From assembly GCA_016748015.1 (NCBI GenBank), contig JAAOMT010000570.1:190043-254042 (forward strand): a DNA stretch of 64,000 nucleotides. Direction: 5' to 3'. Positions 32,277-46,602 of the stretch are shown here, piece by piece. The translations under genes were made by a program, and so were the position numbers. This DNA comes from Geosiphon pyriformis. Taxonomy: Eukaryota; Glomeromycota; Glomeromycetes; Archaeosporales; Geosiphonaceae. Within the stretch, counting starts at the first letter, position 1; each line of letters begins with the position of its first letter. The notes beneath the pieces were generated by a model. The model was not told where the DNA came from and did no database searches. It saw only the letters and a program-made list of their open reading frames with translations.

Positions 32277-33618
32277 GTACTAAAAGTCATATATTACTTT
32301 GCACTTGTGCATGTATTCATGAATGAAAGACTTTGAATTGAATACTAGTCGTTTTTTTCCATAATTACAATTAAAATTCTTAGCCTGGTTTAGGATAATA
32401 TGTTACATGAAATCTTTGTTTTAAATCTAGTCATGTGACGTGACTTTTTTAAAAGAGATGAATTCGCCCAACAGATAGAAACGATATTTCCTCCAAAATT
32501 ATTATTTATACAAATATGGATAATTTATTAAATATTTTGTCTATCTTTAGCATGTTCGTTAGATATAAATCGGATCAATATAATTGGTAAAAAAATTTCG
32601 AACCCAATTGTTTTTTTAGATTTCCTTGACTAAAATATACAAATATTTTGAAGAAAATAATGTTGGTCCGAATCTTGAAAGCAAGATATTATTGATTGTG
32701 TAGTTGAAATCCAAACAGAAATTCATGTTTCATAGTTGGACGATTGTTAAGATCAAGGAAAAAGTATTAATTTTGAATTCATTTTAACAAACAAAATGTG
32801 AACTTTAATTTGGTTATCGTTTTGTAAAAGAAAACAAAAAACCGTAAGGACTTTTCAATTCGGGTAAAGCTTTTTTTTAAAGCAACTTTTGGAAATTTAA
32901 TTTTGATAAAGAGGGAGATTTAAGGTTTCATGAATGACATTATGGTCAAAAAATTTGGGGAACTTTATTTATCGTTTCATCGATTAATTATTTTTGATAA
33001 AGAAAGCATGTTTCAAGGCTCGGTTAAAACTTCAAAAAGTTTTGTTGAAAAATAAAGTTATTTTGATAATCTTTTTGAATTTTTTATTGTTTATTTAGTG
33101 AAGAGAATGTAAATTTCTGAAGCTCTTTTAAAAGACTTTTCATATTTTGTTTAGTGAAATCATTTGAAACAAATTTTATCCCTAAAAATTTTTTTCTTTA
33201 TATCTGATAAGCTTGCTTTTTTTTTAATTGTTTCAACCAACCAAAAATTTTTGATATTTTGGTGATTCATTGAAAATCTTTTTATTCGAAAATGCTCAAT
33301 TTTGAAATTTTGAAGATGTTAAAATTCTCAATCAGATAAAAAAAAATTCTTTTGTTGAAAAAATGAGAGAAATTTTAACTGTATAGTCTTTAAATAAACA
33401 ATCTATGTCAAATCATAAGTGTATGAAAAAAATAACGTATATAAATTTTATTATAGACACAATCACGTGTTCGAGTTTTTGTAATTAACTAATTGTTTAT
33501 AAGATGATTTTGAAATTTTTTGTTCAATAATACAAAATTATTTAAAAAATTGTTGAATTCAAAACAATTTATTATTGTTACTGTTTTTTATTTCTGTTTT
33601 TATTTTTAATTTAATTGA

Positions 33619-33620
<2 letters not shown>
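32277..33620. other. Intergenic, 3' flank of the lipase-like gene
   Basis: Moderately AT-rich and without ORFs of note. Sequence complexity is higher than in the repeat blocks, so it is probably unique DNA. No repeat or RNA gene recognised. Confidence 0.5.
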
Positions 33621-33653
<33 letters not shown>

Positions 33654-33654
33654 T
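33621..33654 (+). repeat. (TTA)n microsatellite
   Basis: About eleven TTA/ATT units. It lies at the boundary where fossil LINE 3' ends begin and could derive from a LINE poly(A) tail on the minus strand. Confidence 0.85.
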
Positions 33655-35639
33655 TACTGCTTAAACATATGATGTAATCTTACTGCTATTTAAATATATT
33701 TAACATATATATATTTTATATTAAATAAAATTTATGCTTTCTTTTTTACATGTAATCAGCCACTTAAGCTAATTAAAACTACACTATTTTATACTTAACT
33801 ATTTATTACTATTAAAAAAGCATAAAGACTTTTAACTTACTATATTAATTATATTAATTATATATTAACACAAGTTTTAATAAATTTATTAATTTTATAT
33901 TTGTTAAATATTATATTTTAATATTATATTTTATCATTATTATTATTATTTTGAAATTATTTTTGAAATTATATTAGCTATTAAAAACAAAATTCATTTA
34001 ATTTAAAAATAATTTTTAATTTAAATTTTTATACAAAATATAATTTTTTAAATAATAGTTTTAAATAAAAACCAAATAATTATTTCAATATTAAATAAAA
34101 AAATTATTAAAATAAATAACAATAAGTTCATAAAAAAATTAATAATACTATAAATAAATTTAAATTTATAATAATTTAAAAATAAAAATTGATTATTTTT
34201 ACAAATAAAATAATTAAAAAATAAAATCAATATTTTTATTTAATATGTAAAATTTAATTACTACTTAATACAATACAAAAAATTAAGTAACTTAAATTAA
34301 ATATAACTTATATATTTTTTATATATGACTAAATATATAAATTCAGTTAAGATTAAATTACATTAAATTAACAAAAACCAAAAATAAGTTCAATTTATTA
34401 AGTTTATTATTACAATTATTTATATTTTAATTATTAAAAATAAACTTAAAAACAATCTAAATTTTTTTATATTATTCTTAATATTAAATTATTTATTTGT
34501 TATAATAATACCAAATATTCAAAAGTTAAATTACTTAAAAGAAATATTACAATAGTATTTATTTAACCAAAATTTACTTTGATTTTAAGAGTAATAAAGT
34601 TTTTAAACAAATTAATCAAAATTATAACAAAATTTTTAATAATTTTATTTATTATAAACAGATTAATTTTTACTATAAAACTTTTTGGTTTATTTATTAT
34701 TAAAAAAAGTAATTAAAATAATCAAAAAACCAATAAATTTAAAACCAAATTTTATTAATATACTTAATTTAAAAATTTAAGATTTAAAAAAATTTAATTT
34801 AAAATTATTTATAAAATTAATAATAATAATAATTAAAAATACAACAACAAAAAAAACAAATAAAACAAAAGTTTTAATTTATTATAGTTTTATTTGCAAT
34901 TTAGATTCTTTTATTTGTTAAAATTTATTAAATAAGCATATTTATGTTTTAAATATCTTTAATTAATACAAGTTTAATATTATTTATTATGCTTTATTTA
35001 TTAATTTTAAATACTATTAACATTAATTTATTGTGTAATTTTGTTTAAAAAGTTTGTGTTTAAAAATTGGTTAATAAAGACTAAAGCTGTTTTTAAAAAT
35101 ATTAAACTTGTTATTTTTAAGTTAATTAATTTTATATATAATTTAATTGTTAACTACAGAAATAAAATATATTTGCTTAATTTAAAGCTTTAGACAAAAA
35201 TAAAAAAAAAGTGAATTGTTAAATAGTAATAAATTAATACAAGTTAATATACAAAAATTTTTAAATAGTTTATTAAAAAAAATAGAACAATTATTAAAAA
35301 TAATAAAAAGTTATATAGTTAATTTTGGTTTTAGAATTGGTTATTTGTTTTTTATTAATGTAAATAATAATGTTTTATTAATATAATTATATAATATTGT
35401 TTTAATTAACTAAATAAATAGTTATATATAAAAAATATATAAATTATATTTAATTTAAAACTTTGTATAATTATATTATATTAGATAATTGGGTTTTACT
35501 TATAAATAAATAAATAAAAAAATTATAATATATTAGTATTTTGTATATATTAATAAATTTATATTAATTATACGAATTTTTTTACTTATAAAAATTAAAA
35601 AATTTTAAAAATTATAAATATTATATTATTATTATTATT
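33655..35639 (-). mobile_element. Fossil LINE 3' ends, at least two, minus strand
   Basis: AATCAGCCACTTAAGCTAAT at about 33757 matches, in reverse complement, the LINE B 3' UTR at 24800-24840 (GACTGACCAGCCACT type). A second such end starts near 34230: ATTACTACTTAATACAATAC near 34257 corresponds to the reverse complement of the same UTR. Both are AT-converted, with no frames. The rest of the block is AT-rich and could not be aligned. Confidence 0.5.
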
Positions 35640-36394
35640 AAAAATTTTAATCTTTTTTTTTAAATATTGTTGATATCAAGTTATTATTAAATCTATTATT
35701 AATAAAAATTATTAAATATTTAATAAGTTAATTTATTTTTAAAGTATTTTTTTTTACTTTAAACTATTTATGTTATTGAATTTATAATAAAATAATCAAT
35801 TTTGTATTAATTATTTTGTAATAAAAGTCAACTTTTTTATAAAAATCTTTAATTGTAAACTTTTTAATATTATAGAATTATCTTGTTATAAAAATCAATT
35901 TTTTTATAGAATATTTCAACTATAAACTATTTAATAATAATAATAACAATAATAATAAAATTAAAATAAAATAAAATATAAAAAAATATATTTTTTATTC
36001 AAGTTTAAAATTAATTAAATAAATAAAATTATAACTAATTAATTTTAAAATATTAATTAAAATCTGCAAATTTTGAAATAATTATAAATATAAAAAACTT
36101 ATTGGTTTTTAAAATATATTTTTTTTAATATTTGGTAAATTAAAGATATATTTTAATAAAATACAATTTATTTTAATAAATTATTAAATATTTTGTCAAA
36201 TTTTTAAATATTTTGGTAAATTTTTAAATATTATATAATTTAAATTTTATTATATAATTTGATTATTACAATAAATTATACTTGTATATTGTATAAATTA
36301 AAATAATAATATTTAATAATTTAATTAATAAATAATAAATTGACTAAATAATAAATTATAATTTAAAACAATATTATATGTTAATTAATAACTC
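35640..36394 (-). mobile_element. Fossil LTR fragment of the gypsy-2 family
   Basis: Aligns by eye to the LTRs of element 2. For example TAATAAAAGTCAACTTTTTT at about 35820 corresponds to the conserved TAGTAAATGTTAACTC block, and TAAAGATATATTTTAATAAA at about 36142 to the TAAAGATACATTTTGGCAAA block. It ends near GTTAATTAATAAC, before the LTR terminus. CpA and TpG sites are nearly all converted to TpA. Confidence 0.75.
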
Positions 36395-36589
36395 AATTTT
36401 TTTATTAATAATAATGTTTATTAAGAAAATATATATTAAATTTGTTATATATTTTAATTGATTTATAATTTTTTATTAATATTAGTTAAAATAATAATAA
36501 ATTTTTTAAAATAATTTATTTTTTATAATTAACAAATTAATATTTAATATAATTTTTTAATTATAAAATCATTTTTTTTTGGCAAAAAA

Positions 36590-38888
36590 AATTTTTATTT
36601 ATTTATTTATTTAACAAATAAGATCTAAATATTATTTAATACAATATATTAAAATAAGTAATTTAAACTAGACATAAATTATGTATTTACTATTTATAAT
36701 CAGCCACTTAAACCAATTAAGACAACATTAAATTTCTATATAAATACTAATACTATTGTTAATACCAAAAATAAAATAACAGAAAATACATATACCAAAA
36801 CTTATATTTAAAACTTTAGTAATATTAAGTAATTTAATTATATCTTTTAACAACATATTTAGGAGATTATTAATAGAAAAAAACAAATTATCTATCAAAA
36901 TCAGATTTTTTTTTCTATAACTATATAATGTTTAAATTGGATAAACCAAATTTTATTTTTGTAAGCCAAAGCCAAACTATACACAAAATCTGTAATTTTA
37001 TTAGCTGTAATCTTAAAATCTTTAAATACAGAAAAAAACTTCAAAAATCAAGTTCTAAAAACAAAACTTTTGTACAAAACAATATATACTACAGTATTTG
37101 ATAAACATAATAACAACAATTAAAACACATAAAAAAAAGTTTTATACAGACCAAAAAAAAATTTTTATACAATAGTCTAAAAAATCAACAAAATATTACA
37201 AATAACAGAATTTAATAAACATAAAAATGAATAATCTAAAAACTTAATATTATTATAAAAAAAGCTCAAAATACTATAATAGTATTTATTATACAAATAT
37301 TTGCAGACAGTCACAAACAACTAATAATAAAAAGCTTTTATAAAATATAAGTAAGCATTAATAGTAAATTAAATAATATATTTAACTGCTATATAAGAAG
37401 TTAGATATTATATCTGTAAAAAACTAATCTAAATCATGTTTTTAATTAAGCTTTAATCTAAAGCAAAGACAATACAATTACTTTTTTAATAAACATAACA
37501 AACTATTTAAAAAATTTTATAAATAAAATATTTTATATTATCAAATATACATATTATTAGTTTTTAAAAACTTTTTTCACACTATAATCAGAAGCATCAA
37601 ATTTGAAAACAATGTATTATTAATTAATACATTAATTTTATCATTACCAAAAATGCCAGAAAAATTTTTAACTTTAAACCAAAATACATATAAATTTTTT
37701 TTATTAATTAATTTTACAATATAATAATATTTTATTTAACAATAGTTATAAAAATTAAATAATATCAAAACCAGTTTCAAAAAACAAGCATCCAAAACTA
37801 TTTAACTGTCTAAAAAACTATAATTAAACAAAAAAAAAACATATTTTAAGATTAATACAATAGTTTATAACTCAATTAGAGTAGATAATATCAGATCAAA
37901 AACTTTAACATTAATATTAAAATCTATTCTGTTAAAAAATACAGTAGTATTAGCTCTTATGTTTATTAAACTCAAATTTTTTAAAGAATTATTAGTGTAG
38001 ACAAAAATACAGAAAAAACTAGTTTTTACAACTTATTATACACTTAACAAAATTTTTTAAAACACAAAATATTTAAAAGCTAGATATTTTTTACAGAAGA
38101 AAAGATATACATATATCTATTAAGATATTCTATTATTTTTATTATGTAATTATTTGATAAATACAATTTCAAAATGCTTAATTAAATAACAAATCTTAAA
38201 AAAAATAGAATTACCAAGAACTACAAACATTAAGATATTCTTAAAGAATTGAAATATCAAAAATAGTTACTTAAAAACAAATTATAACCACAAAAAATTC
38301 TGACTACATTAGCTAAAAAATTGTTAACCAAACTAACACAAAAACAGACTAGAAAAAACAAAAAATGACAAGAAAACCAACTTAATATCTAAAAATCCAA
38401 AGATTTATGACCAAAAAACTGGTTTATAATATTATCAATATTTAAAAAAAGTTATATAAAAAGAAGTAGTAAACCATATTATTGGAAAAGTCTAATAACA
38501 AACCAGTTTTTAATTTTAAATTCTTTCAAACCAAAGTATTCTATTTATTATGCATATTAATTAAAACAAAATTGAACTAGATCTGATAAATAATAATAAG
38601 ATGCAAAACTACTAAAACCAAATAAAGAAACTGGTTATTAGTAATATCTTTTTTTAAAACTTTATTTGTAAAAAACCTAATATTTAAATAAGTTTTGACT
38701 AAACTGAATCTTAACAAACTATCTATAAACACAAAGATATTCAAGTACTTATAAGTTTTTTTTCTTGGCAATTAAACTAAACAAATTACTAATTGTTAAA
38801 AAAGGATATTACTTCTATAATCAATAAAGATAATTACTGTTTTATTATTATTAATTGAAATATTATTAATCTATAATATTTAAAATGT
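36590..38888 (-). mobile_element. Fossil LINE C, 3' half
   Basis: On the minus strand its 3' UTR end is at about 36590-36730 (AACAAATAAGATCTAAATAT and AATCAGCCACTTAAACCAAT match LINE B in reverse complement). The block 38577-38771 still encodes a readable RT piece: YLNIFVFIDSLLRFSLVKTY, and NIRFFTNKVLKKDITNNQFL, followed by YLVLVVLH, aligning with the right-hand LINE at 63600-63780 (YLGIFLFTKSLSKPSLAKTH). Between them only AT-converted sequence remains. A solo LTR separates this half from the 5' half. Confidence 0.8.
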
Positions 38889-39871
38889 TGTTACCAGTAG
38901 AATTTTAGTTATTAATTAGCATGAAATTACCCTCATAATTTTTATTATTAATTAGCATATATTATTATCATTTCGATTATCACTTATTATTTAATCAAAT
39001 TATTAAATATCATTACTCAATCAATAATCCGATTTGTATCATAGAAATTAAGATGATCAAATTACACAATACCCTGAACCATTTAATATAGTCAAAATTC
39101 GCCGAAATTAATGAAAATTGGCCGAAATAATCAATAGTTCAGTGAAATAACTTGTAGTTTGCCGAAATGTATCTTAAGTTCACCAAAATTGTAGCAAAGA
39201 GAAAAGTGCAAGTTCAAAAACTAGTACTACAACAAGTTGTATAAAAAAAGAGCTTCTCTCTTCAAGAAAATGTATCTTCTCATATCTTCTCATAGTATCT
39301 TATCATAATACTTTACTTTAGATATCTTAATTAGAACAAATTACCTTTTACACATCTCAAATAAAAATTAAATATTCAAAAACAAAATCTTTTGATTATT
39401 ATACTTGAAATCCCCTCAACACAATTAACATTTTGAAATTGATTAGCTACCAATTTCAGTAATTTGTTAGTGACTCCAGGCCTGGATAGAAAACGTTTCT
39501 CTTGACAAATCCTATTTTTTTTACATTTCTTTTATTTTTCCTTTCTTTTTTTATCATAATCATTAGGGTAGCCTACAGACAAAATTCCTGTAGAAGAGTT
39601 GACTTTCACAGCAAAGTAACTACACATTTTTAATGAGCTTCCAGACGAGCAATTTCTGGGAAAGAGTTGACATTTACTACAACGTAACTACACAAAGTAA
39701 CTGGCATGGAATTGGCCATTTCACTTAGAAGCCCAGTAGTTCAAATTATAGGAGATAATTTGAAGATAGATTCAGTTATTGGAGGTTCAACTGCTTTCAG
39801 AAAACGTGAAATTAGCAACAGACAGACATTAACAACATTCAAGAAAAAGAGACCAAAAACCTCTGGTAACA
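38889..39871 (+). repeat. Solo LTR of the gypsy-2 family inserted in LINE C
   Basis: 983 bp, starting TGTTACC and ending GGTAACA, matching the element-2 LTRs in reverse orientation. It is flanked on both sides by ATGT (38885-38888 and 39872-39875). On either side the LINE C sequence continues (CATTTTAAATATTATAG against CAGTTAAATTGCAATTTAAT on the minus strand). It is far less AT-converted than the LINE around it. Confidence 0.92.
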
Positions 39872-42800
39872 ATGTATTAAATTGCAATTTAACTGTTTTT
39901 TATTTAAATCATATTATAACAAAGACATTAATAACAAAAAATAATCTTATATTTATCTGGACTTTAACTTAATCAGTTTAATAATAAATTTAAAATCAAT
40001 TTTATAACTACAAATATTTTTTTATTTCTTAACTTCATACAAAAAAAGATTATAAAAGAATAGTTATTTGTTAAGCCAAAATTATTCATAATTTAATTAA
40101 CATAATTATTGTAAATATTGTCAAAAAACTTAACAAATCTATTACATATTTTGATTTTTTTTAAACTATTTTTTAAATGTTTTCAATTCACAGAATTATA
40201 TGCCTTGTATATATTCTATAAAACTAACCAAAGTTTACAATTTTTTTTTCAAAACATCTTCTATTACTAATTTGATTATAAATATAAAAAACTGTATTAT
40301 TATACTTTTTAATACTAAGAAATTATTACTATGAAAATTATTAAATTTATTGTATACCAAAAAATTTTGTTAAATAAAATCTTAAAAAGAACTTTTTTAG
40401 CTGTTTTAATTAGAGCAATAAGTTGTATGTTTATTAGAATATTTTTTTATTTATATAATTTAGAAATTATTAAAACCCAGATTTTTTTAAGATTAAAAGA
40501 CAGATTTATGTATTAAATTAAAGTTTATAAAATCTAAAAGCATATCTATTATTATATTATTACAATGTTTTTATAATTTATTTAAAATACCAAAAAAACC
40601 AGCTGTTTTTTTATTAGACAAATCTATTATTATATTCAACAATTTACTAAAACTAATAAAATACATAACATCAAAGAAAATATCATTAATAATATAAACT
40701 AATAAAAAATACTGTTAATACTATATTTTAGACATTTCTTTCAACACTTTATATTTTTTGTTTAATTTTTTATGATCATATTTATCTTAAATTTAATCAA
40801 TTCAAATTCTAATACTAATTCTTTATTAATTACTAAATAATCTAATACTATTTTGTAAAAAAATGTTTTAAAGCTTTTTAAATTGTATGATCTTTGTTTA
40901 TCTCAAAACTTTTTATTTTTTTGTTAATAGCAGACTTAATAAGCATTTTTTTAACACACCAAAATTTTATCATCTTTAAAACCCAATAAAACTTCTTAAC
41001 TTTTAACAAAACAGATTAAATAACATTAAAATAAACACTTAAATTAATAAATATTACTGTTTTAAAAGCATTGTTAATATTGAAAAAAAACCAAGATTTC
41101 AAAAATAAATTAAACATATTAATTAAAACTAAACAAAAAGTCTTAATCAACTTAAAGACCAAAGTTTTCAATTTATAAAATCAAAATCAAAATTTTGTAA
41201 AAATACTGTTATAGTCTTTAAATTACAACTTGAAAAAAAATTTATTTACTAAAAAACAGACCATTTTACAAATAATATTTTATACTTTATTTATATTTAA
41301 AAACTTTTTTATAATAATAAACTTATTAGTATATATAATAGCAGTATTAAGTATTAAAATTTTGATCAAATTTTATTTTATTCATTAATATTTTTAATAT
41401 TAAATTTTTATTGATTCTTATTAACTTATATGCAAAAATTTTTTAAAACTATATTCAAAAAACTACCAAGATTAATAATTACATAAATAATATTATAATT
41501 AGTATTAAAAAATTTATTTACATATATGACTCTTTTATTAATCAACACATTTATCAAGTTAGATAAAATAAAAATAAAATTAAAATTAATAGTCTTATTA
41601 ACATTTTTAAAGTTTTTTTATATAGAAAACTTAATAAAAAAACTATTAATAAAAAAATTAACCAAATTTAAATTTATATATTTTTTAAAACTAACATTGT
41701 ACTTAATACTATTTTTATTAAAATTATTTCTTCAAATAATAAAAATACTCTTATTAAATACACTAACTATAAAAAAATTAATAATAGCAACTTAGTCTAA
41801 ATTTTTTTTTAAAGATATATTAGCATATAATTTTATTACAAAAACTGACTATTTGTTTTTAAACAATAAATAAATTATTAAAGACTTACTAAAAATTTCA
41901 GAAAATTTTGAAACATGTTTAATTAAATGTTTATTTATAATTAAAATAATATCAACATTCAAATAATTTAAATTCAAACCAAAAGTAAATATTTTTACAT
42001 CTGAAAATTTATTTGCAATTTATGATTTAACACTAGAACAGAGTTTAGTTTTAGTAATAATTAAAATATAATTTTCTGATTTTTTATACTACTTAATAAT
42101 ATTATTTTGCTTGATAGAGACATTTATTTTTTTAATATTATATATAACTATTTTTTAAGTTAAGTTATTTATTATACTACTGTTTAAACAAAAAAATTCC
42201 AGTTTATTCAAGATTGTTTTAATTAAATCTTTCAAAACTATTATATTGGCTTTTAAACTGCTTATTTTAGTGATCAGAATTTTGAATTTACTAAAAAAAA
42301 CATTTTTTGATATAGTAGTATTAATTAGTAATATATAAAAAACTTATAACAGTATAATAATAACCAGAATTAAATTTGGCTCAGCAAATTATGTGAATAG
42401 TACTTTAATATTCAAAGATAATATTGATAAATAAAACATATTTAATTTTAAAAAAATTTTAATTATATAATCTAAAAAAAACTTTAAAGAGTATTTTAAG
42501 ACACTTAATTTAAAAAATAAAGTCAAAATTATCAAAACATTATTAAAAGCATTAAATAAAAAATTTGTTAAACAAATACTAATTAATAACATAAATAAAT
42601 AACTATTTAAAATATTACTATTACAAAAGCCCAAATAGCATCATTAAAAAACACTAAACAAAACACTAAAACTTGTTTTTTTGTATAAATTAAGACAAAA
42701 TACTTTCTGTTAAAATTAAAAAATTTTTTCTTTAAATTTTAATTAAGAGACTTTAAACTTAACTTATAGATATTAAAAATATGACTGTTTTTTTATACTT

Positions 42801-44500
42801 AGTTCAAATTAGACTAAAAAATTCAGTTCAAGTTAAATCTACATTTTTAAAGTATTATAGATAATTATTTTAATGTTAAAATAAATAACAAACCTGTAAT
42901 TTAATACTTAATAAATATTAATAATAATAAATTTTGAAGATTTTTATGATCTGAAAATTTTTGGTTGAGTTTTTTGTGTAATAAACAGAGATTTAATTAA
43001 TGTTGTCTTTTATGAATTTTTTTTTAGTATAATGGTTGGTTTAATCTGATAATTATATTCTTTTAATAAACTATTCTTTTAATTTTTATCTTTGTTTTAC
43101 AAATTTTTTATCAAACTATCTTGAATATTAAAAGCTTAATATTCAATCTTTTTTTTTAATTAGTAAACACAACAAAAAAATAAAAAAAATTAAGAAATTA
43201 ATATTTTATCAATAGTTATAATCAAAAATTATTGATTTAATATAATTAAGTATTGATTATTATTAATATAAGTTGCTAATATAACAAATAATATTAAATA
43301 ATTCAATCAAGTAATAATAATAAATAATTTTATTGATAAATAAATAATTTTACTTTAAATAATAGCAAACTAACTTTTGAAATAAAAAAAAAACTAAGTT
43401 TTAAATTTTTGTCTCTAATTTTGGTTTGTCTTTTTTATTTTTATTTTTACTGCTATATATACATAATTTTTATTATATAAAATTTCTTAAAATTCTTAAA
43501 TTTTTTATAGAGATTTCTAAAATCTTAAAATTCTGTGATTTCTATTAAAAATATTATTGAAATTTTAAAATTTTGTGATTTTTACTAAGAATATTACTGA
43601 AATTTTAGTTAAAAAAAATTTTGGGATTTTTTTTTACTATGTTTATTTCTAATTGGCTATTTGTTTAACTTATTATTTTTTATTATTATATAAATAATAA
43701 TAATATTTTTAATTATAGTAAAGTCAAAATATACAACAGCATAATATGTTTATGTATATAAAACAGAATTACAAACAATAATACATATTTTTTTATTATA
43801 GAACAAAACCAAATCAAAAATATTGTAAATAGTTATGTTTATTAATAATATATATAAAAAAGTATAATAGCAGTTTTTGTTGTTTTATAACTGTTTATTA
43901 ATATTAATTTTTACTATATGTACTAAGACTTTGCTTAAAAAAATTAATTATTTAAAAGACATTAGATCAGCAATTTTAAAATATTTGAATTCAACAAGTA
44001 TTTTTTGCCAAAAACCAATCAGCTATATTTTAATAGAAATAATTTTGCCAAATTTAAATAATATTGTTTTAAGTATTAATTTAAAAAGATATATTGGAAT
44101 TTTCTTGACTATAATTTTCCATTTAATTTAGTGTTAATTTTTTTTATATCAATATTAACCAAAAATTTTTTATTTATAACTAATTATTTAGTAGTTTCTA
44201 AACTAGTTTTAAATATAAATAATATCTTAATAATATTTTGAAATTTTAAGAAAATTAATGTTTTTTCAAAATTATTAATTTGATAAAAGAATTTTTTAAC
44301 AAATTTTTTTTTGTTTAAAAACTTGCCAAAAATCACAACAAAACCAACATTCAATATAAATAACTTAACTGGCTTAAAACTTCTATTTTTTTTAATATTT
44401 GTAGTTATATGCATATTTATATTAATAAGTATAGATAATAATAAATTGGAAAGTTTATTATTATTTAATATATTAAAAAACAGTTTTTTAGAAGATACAA
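39872..44500 (-). mobile_element. Fossil LINE C, 5' half (RT core, endonuclease, ORF1 region)
   Basis: The minus strand continues the LINE from the solo LTR leftward in the element. GATGTTATGTATTTTATTAG near 40650 (reverse complement) matches about 62600 of the right-hand LINE. The block 44184-44414 encodes VKLFILNVGFVVIFGKFLNK and FQNIIKILFIFKTSLETTKL, which align to the ORF1 protein at 59750-59940 (WKFFALDIRLDKMVGKS, KFARIVKATFTSELS). Everything between is AT-converted, with no long frame. The exact 5' end is not clear. Confidence 0.72.
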
Positions 44501-46230
44501 TTAAATTGTAAGTTTTGGTATAAGTATCTTTTAATATAATCTTATCTATAGGTTTGTTATTATTATTTGAGTTATTTGGATTAATATAGCTTGTTTTTTT
44601 TACTATTATGTTCTTTAAATTCTTTAGATCAAATGTTTTACTAATGTTTTTTTTGCTTTCAATTTTACTGCTTTAAAAATATTATTCAATTATATTACTT
44701 CTCTTTAATATGTTTATAACTAAAAGTTTAATTAAGGAGTTTAAAATACCAGATTTAGCAGTAATTTTTTTGGAATATTTAATAGAACTTTTTAAATTAT
44801 ACACATAAGTATTATGGTTTTTTTTTAATTAGAATAGTTCTTTATATTATTTTTGTCAGTATTCATAACTTTAACTAAACTATTAACTAATTTTATGACC
44901 AAAAATAGATTTAAATTAGAGAAAATAATTAAAGAAGAGAAACAAATAAAATAAATAAATAAAAAAACAGTTTTTTTCTAAATTTTAGTGGTTTTACTAT
45001 GGACAAAAAATTAATAAAAAAAAGTTTATTTAAATTATTATTAATATTTATTTATTTTAACATTTTAATATTAAAATTTTTTATATTAAAATAAATTTTT
45101 TTCTATTTTTTTATTAACTTATTATATAATTTATATTATTATTAATTTTTTAAAATTAATGTTTTATTATTTTTGTTTTTTATTTATTTAATAAATACAG
45201 TTTAATTATTATCTATTATAATATAATTAATATTTTTTAAACTTTAAAAACATTTATTTTATTATTTATTTTATTGTAATAAGTGTTTATAATTTCTTAA
45301 AATATTAATTTAACACAAAAACATAGATAATTTTAAATAGTATTTTTTATTAATAAATAAATTTTTCAAAGTTTTTAATTAAAGTTTTATTATAAATTTT
45401 ATATTAAATATCATAATATTTATAAATTTATATCTTTTAAATTTATTTGTTTTATTAAGTAATTTTATATAATATATATTTGTATTTATTTAAGAGTTTA
45501 ATAAATTTTTAAAAAATAAAAAAACCAATTAAAATTTCTTGTTAAATAACTTTTATATTTATTTAATAACTTAATATATAAAAATAATAATTAAAGATTA
45601 AATTAAAATAATAATTTGTAATTTGTTAAAAAGTAAATTTATTTTTAATAAATTTAATAAAATTAAACATTTAAATATGTTATATTTTTATAAATTTTAT
45701 TATATAATAAATATTTATTTAATGTAATATAATATAGTATTAATTAGATTAAGTAACAAATTATATAAAAAAGAATATAATTTATGTTTATTTTAATAAG
45801 TTGTAAAAAAAATTATGTTTTTATAAACAAAAAAACAATAATTTGTTTATTTAAATATTTTTAATATTTTAAAATTGTAAATTAATTATAATAATTATGA
45901 TAATTGTACTTATAAATAAAAATAAATAAAAAATGTAAAAAATAAATATTATATTGATTTAATTAATTATATTTATATAATTTAAAATTATAATATGTAA
46001 TAATTAAAAATAAAATGATAAATATATTATTTAAATTATAATTAATTGTTTTTATATAATTAAAACATTATGTTTAATTACAATTTTTTTTTTAGTTTAT
46101 AAATTATTCAGAAATTATAAAATAAATTATTGTTTTTAAAAACTACTTTTAATTTTTAAAATATTAAAAATTTTGCTAATAACAAAAATGTCTAATTATA
46201 TTATTCAAAACTACAAATTTGTAAAATAAA
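44500..46230. other. AT-rich gene-free stretch
   Basis: Probably the rest of LINE C and other decayed repeats. The composition is almost pure A/T, without recognisable motifs or frames. Confidence 0.5.
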
Positions 46231-46602
46231 AAAACCACTTATGGCTTGTTTGTTCCAATAGAATCTTAAGTCTTAATCATTTGAAATCTGCATTTTTATT
46301 AATGGGTATTATTAAGGAAAACATTAATTTACCACATCAATTTCTACACTGATCGTCAGTGTGATACGAAAGACAGGATCAGACCAAAATTTCAAGGATA
46401 TTTTGAGATAACTTCCTCTTCGCTTTGAATGGTTTTGTATTTTGACATGAAATAGATGTCAAACACAGAGCTCGAGAAGCTTAATATCAAAAATGTGCCA
46501 TGAGCGAATTATGCTACAACCAACCCAAATTGTAGGTAGGAGTTTTATTCGTTTTATAAACTTTGATTAAATATAACTGCATATAAATTTCTTGATAAAT
46601 AC
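46231..46602. other. Intergenic, 3' flank of RRP36
   Basis: The composition changes abruptly to normal complexity at about 46230. No gene recognised. The part next to 46602 is the likely 3' UTR of RRP36. Confidence 0.5.

Noticed and set aside
41526-41795. 89-codon ORF of Leu/Ile/Lys
   Set aside because: Composition follows the AT-rich fossil LINE (other strand); no motif and no start context.
43877-44131. 84-codon plus-strand ORF with membrane-like stretches
   Set aside because: Hydrophobic codons are expected from T-rich sequence; it lies in the region of fossil LINE C and has no homology I can recognise.
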